A DNA stretch of 64,000 nucleotides from Eudorina sp. 2006-703-Eu-15 (Eukaryota; Chlorophyta; Chlorophyceae; Chlamydomonadales; Volvocaceae). Made by a program: the position numbers and the translations under genes. Under the pieces are notes generated by a model. That model worked only from the letters and a program-made list of their open reading frames with translations. It searched no databases and was not told where the DNA came from. Position 1 is the first letter of the stretch, and each line of letters begins with the position of its first letter. The stretch is taken from positions 1-64,000 of the forward strand of contig BDSI01000103.1 of NCBI GenBank assembly GCA_003117195.1. The letters are read 5' to 3'. This document shows, one piece after another, positions 33,201 through 42,029 of this stretch.

Positions 33201-35298
33201 TCTTCGCCACCGCCGCCGCCTTCCGACTGCCCCTGATGATCCCCCAGTATACCGGCGTCGGGTCCGCCGCCGGGTCCCCCCCTGCTTGTGCCGGGGCTGG
33301 TGCCAGTGCCCCGGGACATCTCCAGTTGCAGCTCCTGCAGCAGCGCCGTCGCCTCGTCGATCTGTACGGCAGAGGCGCCAACGCCGCACGCATGCCGTTG
33401 CGATCGCCCCGCCTTCCCCACGTCGCCTGCTCCTCCTCCTCCGCCGCCGCCGCCGCCGCCGCCACCTGCCGCTGCTGTCTCCGCTGCTCCTGCTGGTGCA
33501 TTCGGTTCTCCACCGCCGCCACCATTCGCCGCCATGGCCCGGCGGCAGTCCTCCGCAGCCCCCCGCAGGTCCCCCAGGGCCTTACGCGCACATGCCGAGC
33601 GATAGTACGCCTGCAGAGGCGCATATCCCCGCCGGGAGACCCGCGGGTCGGTGCGGTGCATGCGGTGCCCGTGGTGGTCAGCGCAGCAGCTGAATTCATT
33701 GGAGGATACGGTTGGAGATAATAGGCCCCAACCCCGCTAGGCCCGAACGCAGCTAGGCCCGACCCCCGGCTAGGTCCGAACCCAGGCGAGGCCCGACCCC
33801 CGGCAAGGCCCGACCCCCGGCTAGGTCCGAACCCAGGCGAGGCCCGACCCCCGGCAAGGCCCGACCCCCGGCAAGGCCCGATCCCCGGCTAGGCTCGAAC
33901 CTGGGTTCGGGCCATTACAACCTCAGCTCCCTGCAGAGCTGTTCCCAAACAGCGCTGGGGGCGCCCCGCGCTCAGTCACCTTGGCGAAGGTGGGGTCAGC
34001 CCGTACGGCACACTGCGCATCGGACAGCGCCGCGCGCGCGGCCGCAGCCGCCTCATCCGACAGCCGCGGAGGTCCCCGTGCCGGTGCAAGTGCCGATGCA
34101 GGTGGAGGCGATCCGCTCGGGGTGGCGACCACGGCGGAGGGGTCCGCCGCGGCGCCTGGGGGCCCGGGTCCGGCACCGGCGGCGGTCGGACTGCGCCCGT
34201 GCAGGCGCAGCAGCGACGCCGCCCGGTTGCTGTACAGACGGCTGAGGGCGGCGCGGCCGGCGGACGTCAGCGCGGACTGGTGCTGCAGCGCCTCTGTGAG
34301 GGGTACGGCGTACGGTATATCGTGGGCGGGGGGACACGGGGCCTGGTTGGAAGTTTGGGAAGGCAGGTGTGTTGCGTGTGCCGTTTTCCGTGCCGCTGCG
34401 CCGGCGCCGGTGCCGGCGCCACTCCTCGTACAGCGCTTTCACTGCTGTACGAGGCTACGAGAGTTACAGCAGGTCACCTGATCAGTACGACATCCGTACC
34501 CCGTCGACGTAATTGCGACAGCTTCGCGCTCCCTTGCATGCGGGGCACCAACCCGCGCCGTGCTGCGTTGACGGCCTTGTGCTGCCTTGCGGCCTTGGGG
34601 TAATACTTCTCACTCCCTTTCATGCGGGACACAAATCCGTGCGCTGCGATGACGGCCGGCCTTGCGGCCACGTTCTACAGCCCTTGGATGACCGACTGGT
34701 GACACCCGCAGCAGTGCCCCACGAGTGCCGTACTCGCCCGAGCTCCTAGAGCCGAGCATCAGGCACGCAGTACGCGACGACCGCCCACCCGCCCACCTGT
34801 GTACGACTCTATCGCGGCGCCGTACTGGCCTTCTCGGAAGAGCGCGTTGCCGCGCGCGCGAGCTTCCTCCGCGCGGCTTGATTCGGGCGCGCAGTCCTGC
34901 GGGCAGGGCCGCAGGGACGGGCTCACGGAAGGGATGCGGCATGACGCGCTTCAACTGGGTTGCGATTCATTTACGATAAAGCACAATGAAGCTTTATCCC
35001 CACACAATCTGAGCAGTGGGCACCCTTCCAAACCCCGCCAGATAGTGCACAGCACCTCGCGCACAGCACCCCTCCCGCCCGCCCTGGTCGCCATCTCCAG
35101 CCACCCGGTTCTCCCTCGCACCTGGACCTCGTCGCTCGTGAGCTGCGCCACGGCCTCCGAAAAGATCTCCGCATGGCCCCGCAGGGCCCTCTCCACCGCC
35201 TCGACCAGGCGGGCTGGATAGCGGGCGTCCGGGGCGGCTGCCAGGGCGTCGCTGACGCGGCGGTCCGCGGCAGCCAGCTGCTCCAACCGCTCCAGCAT
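27332..35298 (-). CDS. large TPR-MYND-SET (SMYD-like) protein methyltransferase
   Basis: Eight exons joined in consistent phase: 35122-35298, 34797-34896, 33980-34293, 32868-33610, 32313-32777, 31452-32006, 29419-29545 and 27332-28729, giving about 1292 residues. An N-terminal TPR region runs from GNALFREGQYGAAIESYTEAL through LYSNRAASLLRL to DPTFAKAYYRSACARKALG. The SET start (GRHLIVSSDGPPLP, about 370) is followed by a MYND zinc finger (CWRC...YCSPYC, about 412-445). A Glu-rich linker precedes the SET core THSCMPNLGVRF (about 775-786), then LTISYG and the post-SET cysteines YGFTCGCEAC (828-837). A long Ala/Gly-rich tail has two more CxxC pairs. SMYD proteins methylate lysines of histones or cytosolic proteins using S-adenosylmethionine. 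The usual Asn of NHSC is Thr here. The exon 6 acceptor could instead be at 32075. Intron 6 is 1.9 kb and holds a CA tract and dispersed repeats. Confidence 0.83.
28828..28908. repeat. 24-bp minisatellite (GGTAGGTGTGGGGAGGCAGGTGTA)
   Basis: About three near-perfect 24-bp copies plus diverged flanks in intron 7 of the TPR-MYND-SET gene. Confidence 0.9.
29114..29309. repeat. 8-bp CCCCTCTT satellite, about 24 copies
   Basis: A nearly perfect pyrimidine-only tract on the plus strand (purine on the transcribed sense strand) within intron 7. All reading frames through it are artefacts. Confidence 0.97.
30055..30235. repeat. 49-bp duplication followed by a CA tract
   Basis: The motif CCCGGTTTGGGTCGGGCGGG with an AAAACACACTCA tail occurs in two to three direct copies (30055-30158). 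About 34 CA dinucleotides follow (30164-30231). It lies in intron 6. Related sequence recurs near 43130-43190 and, reversed, near 60296-60375. Confidence 0.85.
31311..31410 (+). repeat. dispersed ~95-bp intronic repeat, copy 1
   Basis: About 90 % identical by eye to the reverse complement of 48091-48185. The shared core runs from GTGCTTCGGCGGTCTCCCG through GGGGCGGGTTAGCG to GCAGATATGTAACGAT. It lies near the 5' end of intron 6 of the TPR-MYND-SET gene. Confidence 0.85.
32274..32305. repeat. CACAG microsatellite
   Basis: Short tract just downstream (in gene sense) of the exon 5 donor. Confidence 0.8.
33722..33912. repeat. ~27-bp minisatellite (GGCCCGACCCCCGGCAA-type)
   Basis: Six to seven imperfect copies of a C-rich unit fill much of intron 3 of the TPR-MYND-SET gene. 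Confidence 0.9.
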
Positions 35299-35949
35299 CC
35301 CTCAGGGGTGCTTTTGGGCAAGGGTCGGTGCGATTTTCAGCAGAAGTTTTGTGCTCGAGTGGTGATCGGGAGAAGGGTCAGTGTTGCAAGGGTTGCGGAG
35401 CAGCTGTCTCGGGACCTTGGTCTTTTACTTGTGTGCTGCGCGAAATCGTTTGAAGATTGCAAACCGCTGCAAGAAGACCTCTGTTATGTCACATGAAAAA
35501 TTGTTTTTATGAACGGAAACTTTATTACTGTTGGCCGAAATGATAGAACTTCGTTCCTTGATGGGCTCCGAAAGACGCAGGTCTCCTGAAGGTCAGGGAC
35601 AGCGCTAAAAGCCCATGGAAGACTATATTGCGTAATTTAATTGTCGACTGTCAACTTACACGGAGCTTCGTGAGCTTGACGCTCGTATCAGGTCTGAAAA
35701 GTGACCAACGGGTCGGGCGCCACGTTTTTGCGTCACCGCGCCCCAGGGCACCCTTGGAGGAAATCGTTATTTTTTCCCTGACATCCTCCGTCCATCAAAA
35801 TACAATCGTACAGTAATATACTGACCACCCCTTCACCAGTTATTCCGTCGTGGCGTGTCGCTGCCGCTGCGACTCTCCGTGCCGTTTGAACCATCGGCCG
35901 GCTTTCAAGTCCAGCCACCGACCGCAACCTGCACGTCCGCGCTGCCGCG
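35299..35949. promoter_or_regulatory. divergent promoter spacer, TPR-MYND-SET / methyltransferase
   Basis: 651 bp between opposite start codons. The middle (about 35430-35830) is AT-richer than the flanks. Specific promoter elements were not identified. Confidence 0.4.
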
Positions 35950-37639
35950 ATGGTTGCATTTCCCGGCGATGTTGGGGAAAGCTGGTCGGCTCAGCGGCTT
36001 TGCCGGCGACTTCCGGCGCCCGCCCTCTCGTCCACCTCCTCGCTTTTGGCGGTGCTGGCGCTGCCGCACCTGCTGTACGCCTTCATTTGGCTGGCCCCGG
36101 GCGTGTGGCGGCGGACCTTCGGCAAGCAGTCAGTGCCCGTCTTCGCATGGCTGGGCGCCGCCGGCAAACGTGAGGGAAGGGGACAACGACTACGCGCGTG
36201 TGTGTGTATGTGCGTGTGACACATGGCATACCTGGAGTGCCATGATGCCGGCTGTCGCTTATTATCCGGCAGGACCCAGTTGAGGCACCGAGGGAGCGTC
36301 CTGTCATCGGAGACCGCTTATTACCTGCGCTCCTCCCGGGCCCTACACATGCCCCGGGGCCACACAGCCGTTGTCCTTGCCGCTCTGCACCCAAGCCCCC
36401 CTGTCTCGTCTCCGATTTCAACGGCACCCAAATCGGATTTCGTACACCGTGCGGCTACGGGTACATAGGTCCCCGTTGCCGTACTGATTTCACCTGGTTT
36501 CCCTTCCCGCCGCACGTCCCTCCGCCGCCGCCGTCCTCACCCACGCCCCGTACTCACCTCCGCCGCCTCCCGGCCGCAGTGCTGCAGTTCGCCTCCGTGA
36601 TCCTGTGGGTGTGGTCCTCGCAGCCGAGCGGCCTGTGTCTGAGGCGCCCGCTGGCGCTGTGGCAGGTCCTGGTGGCATGGCTGGTGATCGGGTACGGCCA
36701 GGTGAGCGGGCGGACGAGGGGAGGAAGCGACAGGCACACGACACAGCGCCAACACGGTAAGCCGGTAGCCCTGCTCTTATTGCAACCGTTACCAGGTGGA
36801 CCCTTCGTGCCACCGTGTCCACACGGTTGCAACAAGAACAGGGCTACCCTGCTTACCGTGTTGGCCACTGCGGTGGTGGTAGGGACTGGTGCCCCGTCAT
36901 CCTGCCGTATTCCGGGTGCAAGCAGTACCGTCGTCTCCTATCTGACGCGCGCTCCCTGGTGGGCACAGCGGAATACACGTACGTCCGCTCGTGCCCAGGG
37001 TGCACTGGGGTGAGCCCAGGGTGCACTAGGGTGAGCCAGAGACGCCCTCCTTCCCTGGCGCAGGCGTCCAGCCCACAGTAGTGTTCGTCAGGGCCCGAAA
37101 TGGCTCCCATGCACGGGTCTGCTGTCACTGCCGCCGATATTATACCATATATACACTGCCGTTAGTGACGAAGCATTCCGTTATCGTACCGAACCTGATA
37201 TATACCTGCGAGGTTAGCAGTGGAACAGGTTTGGTTCTCAACCCCCGTGCTGGACTGCTGGTGGTTTGATTGTTTGCCCCCGTGCTTGTGCTGGTGCCGG
37301 TGTTTGCCCTTCCGACCCGGTTTCCTCTTCATCCGCTGACTTCACTTCCCCGCCGGCTGGATGGACTCGAATGGAATCAAGGCACTCAACATCGGCACCT
37401 ACAGGGCTATCGGGGTCGCGGGGGTTTATTACGGGAGCCGGTTGGGGCGCAGCGTGCCGTGGGTTGCGGCCTGGCCCTTCAGCCACATCCACCACCCCCA
37501 GTACGTCGGCAGCGTGCTGAGCATTTGGGGGACTCTGCTGCTGTGTCACGCAGCCGTTCCGCTGCCACAGGCAGTGGCGGTCGCCCTGGGCTGGACCGCG
37601 CTGTACGGCATCTCAGCGCTGCTGGAGCAATACTTCTGA
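35950..37639 (+). CDS. phospholipid (phosphatidyl-N-methylethanolamine) N-methyltransferase-like membrane protein
   Basis: Three exons: 35950-36169, 36580-36701 and 37382-37639, about 199 residues. Exon 1 has a membrane segment (LLAVLALPHLLYAFIWLAP), exon 2 another (LQFASVILWVW and LWQVLVAWLVIG), and exon 3 the methyltransferase core: YRAIGVAGVYYG, then SRLGRSVPWV, then FSHIHHPQYVGSVLSIWG, then a last hydrophobic helix. This pattern matches PEMT/plant PLMT enzymes, which methylate phosphatidylethanolamine derivatives toward phosphatidylcholine in the ER. The protein stops at LLEQYF, about ten residues short of the usual tail. The exon 3 acceptor (ATCAAG) has a weak pyrimidine tract. The start codon is the first in frame; an upstream exon cannot be excluded. 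The TGTAA at 37733 fits as poly(A) signal. Confidence 0.75.
36748..36865. repeat. 118-bp foldback element
   Basis: Near-complementary arms of about 45 bp begin GCCAACACGGTAAGC and end GCTTACCGTGTTGGC, with AGCCCTG...TTGCAACCGT inside each arm. It sits in intron 2 of the methyltransferase gene. No clear target duplication is visible. Confidence 0.85.
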
Positions 37640-37732
37640 GGGGAGGGGACGGACATAGTCGGGAGTTGTGCGGGTGGGTGCGGGTGCGTGAAACAGCAGC
37701 ACCCTCACCCAGTACGAACGAGCCTGAGAGCA

Positions 37733-37737
37733 TGTAA
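37733..37737 (+). terminator. putative poly(A) signal TGTAA
   Basis: Located 94 nt downstream of the methyltransferase stop codon, a normal distance. Confidence 0.6.
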
Positions 37738-37739
37738 AG

Positions 37740-38659
37740 ATAGTGCTGTTTAGGCACGGCGTTGGAAGATAGGAGGAGAAAGAGGGCTCCAGATCCGACA
37801 GTTGGAAGTGATGCACGCTACGTCTTGCTCCGCAACTTTTGACGATCATTGGGACCTAGGTGGTGCCACGAATGGTTTGACAACCTGAGGTGCCAACAAA
37901 CTTTCAAGCGTTTTCAAGGTTTGCGTCAGGGCCCACGTCTGTCGCTTCACCTTCGTCCTATGTTAGTGTTACGAAGCAAAAGCATCGTGCACTTTGCGTC
38001 TTCGGGAAATTGAAGTCGCAATGTGTACATTACGTATGCCTGGCAATCGACAATCAGTGGGTTGACTAAGCGCAGATCCAGTCCAAATTTGTCAAGAAGA
38101 GCCCACTCTTGAATCTTTGGAGGTTATATGTAATAGTATGATGTCGACTTTGGTTGCTGTGATAAGCTTTACCACAAACAATCCCTGAGACTCTGAGAGC
38201 CTGGCGCCTTGCACGACGGTCGGTATCTGTCATACATCAACGGTTGTGAGCTTATCTATGAGTCCGTTGACAAGCTTCATAACTTACAGTATCATACCAA
38301 CAACGTGCAACGCCGGACGTCTTTAGGTTGTTGATACTTGCGCAGTAACGTTGCCATGCAGTCTGTGCGCTCCTCGACAAATCGCCACCCAAACTCATCC
38401 TGGCTGAAGAATGGCGTGGCTGAGCGGCTTTCGTGCATGGGCCCGTCCCTCCGCCGTCCATCGAAGGGTTTCGGGACAAGAGTGTTGGAAGGCCTAAGAG
38501 CCCTGCCAGGACAGAAGGACATGGTTAGTACGTATGGTAATCAAGCTCTGCCTTGACCACTTGGGTTCCGTGTCGCTTGAATGGGCGCTATCGGACATCT
38601 TGCCGGTGCGCTGCACGTAACCCCACAAGGGTTGTTACCTCCAGGCATGCGTTTCGGAC
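37740..38659. other. spacer upstream of the DUF2993 gene
   Basis: AT-richer non-coding DNA. A Ser/Arg-rich open frame at 38338-38556 ends near a GTTAGT donor-like word (38523) and could be a first exon of the next gene, but its phase does not fit the acceptor at 38681-38690. Confidence 0.4.
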
Positions 38660-41600
38660 ATGACATATTTTACATATGTACACACTTTCAGATTCCGTAG
38701 CCAGAAGTCCGGAAACCGTTCACCGGCACCGCTGCAACCGAAACGCAGCTGCCGCAGCCATGATGCGCACCTGTTCTGCCGCGCAGCCACCGCCGCCACG
38801 ACCCCGAAACGCAACCCTCGCGCCGCGGCCGCCTGCTTTCAGACCTCGGAGCTGCTGGAACGCGCGTTCAGTCTCGCGCTGTCCACGCGTCTCAAACAGC
38901 ACTCGGGCATCCACGTGGACGTGCGGTCCACCGCGTGGGGCCTTATGGAGGGCAAGTTTGGCGGCATGACGGTTCGCGGCTTCAAGTGGCGCACCCCCCT
39001 GGAGCTCACCGCCGACCAGCTGATGGTGGACGTGGGGGAGCTGGTGCTGGACTACCAGAAGCTGATGTGGCAGCAGATGGTGGCCCTCAAGAACGTGCCG
39101 CAGGTACGTGCGGGGTGGGCGAGAGTGGGGCCACGCTTTGTGTGTGTGTAAAAGAGAACTGAGCCGCTTGTGTGTGCGACTTTGACTGCGATTGAGAGTG
39201 TGGATGTGTGGTGAGTGTGCGTTGTGTGACCGGCGAGGGATGGAGTGGTGCGGCGCTTCCAGCCGCCTTCCTACGAGGCTGGGGCTGTGCGGGAGATGAG
39301 GCTGGGGGCTGATCCATCCGGCGGGGGGGCTTTTGCGGTGGGGACTACCGTGACGGGGAATGCCGTAACATGTAGCTCGCCTGGAAAGGAGGAGGGCTCG
39401 AGGGTGCGCAGCGCGTACAGTGTGTCAGTCTAGAGGGAGAGGGTGGCAGGGAGGAGGAGGGGGAAGGAGAGGGAGAGGGGAGGGAGAGGGGAGGAAGCGA
39501 TGTCTCGCCAGGGGAGGAAACGAGGGCCGTTACACAGCTTCGCGGCCAGGGGCCGCTGCCGGGACCCCCCCTCCCTGGGGCTGGGCCCGGGGGAGAGCGC
39601 CATGGCCGTGTCTGAGGGAGGTGTCGACATCCCCCTGCCAACACCCCCCTGCCAACACCCCCTGCCAACACCCCCCTGCCAACACCCCCCTGCCAACACC
39701 CCCCTGCCAACACCCCCCGGTCAATGGTCCCCACGGAACACCGCCCGTCAGCCGCCACCACCGGACGTGCCTGACAGCCTCCTCCCCCGAACGCACCCTA
39801 CCCTCGGCACCCGCGGAACCCTCTACCGTGGCCGCTTTCTCTCTCTCCTGCGCATCCCTGTCTCCCAGGTCCCGCGCCCCTGCCTTGTCCCGCCTCGCCG
39901 TATCCACCTGCCCTGCCGCGCCCCGCCCCACGCCCCTCCCCACGCCCCTCCCCATGCCCCTCCCCACGCCTCGCCCCCCGCCTCTGCCCCCGCCTCGCCT
40001 TACCCTTCCCCCGCTGCATCGTTCCTTTTCTGCTTGGCCGGCTGCTCGTGTGTGCGTCTCTCTCTCTCTGTCTCTGCCTTCCCCCCACAGGGCTCGGTGG
40101 CCTTCACGCTGACCAGTCAGGACCTGGCCAACTTCATGGTGCATCCGCTCATGGTGACAGCGGCCGCTCGCGCTGTCATGGTGGGTGGGGTGGCTGGCTC
40201 GGGGTGATTGCGACACCCCGGGACTGCCCGTCGCGGGGCGGGGCTGTCTCTGATCCATCCCCCCGGCCATTCCTCCTCCCTCCCCCCGCCAGGAGGTACA
40301 CTTGTACGGCAACGCCGTGTGTATGTGTCTACCAATGTCCTGTATGCCCCCGCCCTCCCCCCGGCCCTCCCCCGGCCCTGCGTGTGGTTCCGCGCCACCG
40401 GCACGTCTTATCCCCCCATGCCACCTGGCACCTGCCTCCCGCCTCGTGCCCTCACAGGGCCAGGCCTTCATCTTCGACCGAAGCACCGCCAGTGTCCGAC
40501 TGGACCCCGCCACGGGCCGCGGGGTCATCACCTACCAGGGGACTTGGGCCGGGGACGGCCACCGCTACGCAGTCTCCATGACCACACCGCCCGCGGGCAC
40601 TGCCGCCGCGAAGGCCGCCAAGGCGGCGCCGGCCGCCGGCAGGCCTGGCGTGGCGTCCGTGGTCGCCTCCTCCAATACCCTGGAGCAGCTGACTGTGTCG
40701 GCGAGGCGGATGCGGCCCGGCGGCGCCGCGGCGGCGGCGTCGACGTCGACAAGCGCCGCGGCGGCGGCGCGGTCGACGACGGGCAGCTTCGCGTCCTTGG
40801 GGAGTACGGATGAGTCGCCGCTGGTCGCCGCCGCGGCGGCCGCGTCGGCGGCCGCCGCCGCCGCAGCGGCGTCGGCGGCGAACGGAGCCCGAGTGGCGGG
40901 CAGGACGCGGACGTTGACCGTGGCGCCCCCGGCACCGACGCCGGCGGCGGTGGCGGCGGCGACGGCGACCGCGGCCGCTGGTGGAGGCGCCGCGGCGTTG
41001 GCGGCGCTGAGCACCGCTAGTGCTGGGTCGACGGAGTACGACAACGCTCTGGAAGAGGACCCTGGTGCTGAGATGGTGGCGGAGGGGCTCCGGCGCTTCT
41101 TCAGCAACCTGGTCATCAACTTGCAGGTACCGTTGAGAACGAGTCCGCTAGGCCAGGAGGGGGGTAAGGATTGGGGAACCGATGCGTGGCACAGGAGTCA
41201 GTACGCGAGGGGGGCGGGCGTCGGGCGTTGCGGGGCCGAGGTGGGCGGGAAGGAAGTACGGACAGAAATGTACGACAGCCTGGCGGCTCTGGCTGCCGTA
41301 TTGCCTCGGGCCTGTTCCTACGGGGCCGGATGTGGCCTGGGTTGCAGAGCAGGCCGTCTTAGTGGGGCAGAAAATAAAGGATGTTCGAGGCTGTCGGCCT
41401 GCGCATCAAACATCTCGCAGCGGCACGTCTAGGCTTGCGCGACATATGGAGAGTGCAGGGAAGCGCGGTAGCCGGCTGAGCTTGTTGTTGTCCCGACTCC
41501 GCCGAACCACCTCGTTGTGTGAGTGGAGAATCGAGCCGCGAGAAAAGAGGAGTCCAACTCGACAGTTGACGTGTGTGGTTTGTAAAACAATGCCGGAGGA

Positions 41601-41702
41601 CTTGCGTGTGCGTTGCCATGTGTGTGTAAAAGGGAGAACCGAGCCGCGAGAAGCGAAGTCCAGCGTAACACAGGCGATGTAGGCGACGGAAGTAAATAAC
41701 AC

Positions 41703-41738
<36 letters not shown>

Positions 41739-42029
41739 CTGCAGGGCATCGAGTTGCGCAACCCGGTGCTGCTGGTGCAGCTGCCGGGCCCCGGCGTGGG
41801 CGCGGCCAGCGGCGGGACGGGCGTGCAGCGCGCGCCGGCTGCCGCCACGGCGCCTCCTGCGGCGGCGCCCAGGCCTGTGGGTCCGCTGGGCGCGCAGCCG
41901 CCAGCCCCGGCGGCGGCCCCGGCCCCGCCCCCGGCCGGCTCCGAGACGGCGTCTCTGGCTCCGGCGCTGCTGACTATCACCATGAGAGTGGCCATACTGC
42001 AGCTGCCGCCGCTGGACATGAAGTTCTGA
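38660..42029 (+). CDS. DUF2993 / LmeA-like protein, probably plastid
   Basis: Four exons, all phase 0 at their junctions: 38660-39103, 40091-40180, 40458-41126 and 41745-42029, about 495 residues. The first ~60 residues are Arg/Ser/Ala-rich and transit-peptide-like. Exon 1 then reads ELLERAFSLALSTRL, GLMEGKFGGMTVRGFKWRTPL and DQLMVDVGELVLDYQKLMW. Exon 2 has GSVAFTLTSQDLANFMVHPL, exon 3 QAFIFDRSTASVRLDPATG and FFSNLVINLQ, and exon 4 GIELRNPVLLVQ and LQLPPLDMKF. These are the hallmarks of the DUF2993 family of cyanobacteria and plastids, related to mycobacterial LmeA; a lipid-linked role is suspected but not established here. About 150 residues of exon 3 are a low-complexity Ala/Thr/Ser insert. 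The exact start is uncertain because a splice-acceptor-like CACACTTTCAG ends at 38690. Confidence 0.8.
39632..39720. repeat. ~15-bp minisatellite (CCCCCTGCCAACA)
   Basis: Six to seven copies in intron 1 of the DUF2993 gene. Confidence 0.9.
41705..41737. repeat. GT tract at a splice acceptor
   Basis: About 16 GT dinucleotides end 7 nt before the exon 4 acceptor (GGCTGCAG) of the DUF2993 gene, taking the place of a pyrimidine tract. Confidence 0.95.

Noticed and set aside
38338..38556. First exon for the DUF2993 gene
   Set aside because: Its apparent donor phase does not match the acceptor before the conserved exon; kept as a possibility only.
39420..40531. 230-330 codon frames over DUF2993 intron 1
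   Set aside because: Driven by minisatellites and C/G-rich low complexity between two clear exons.
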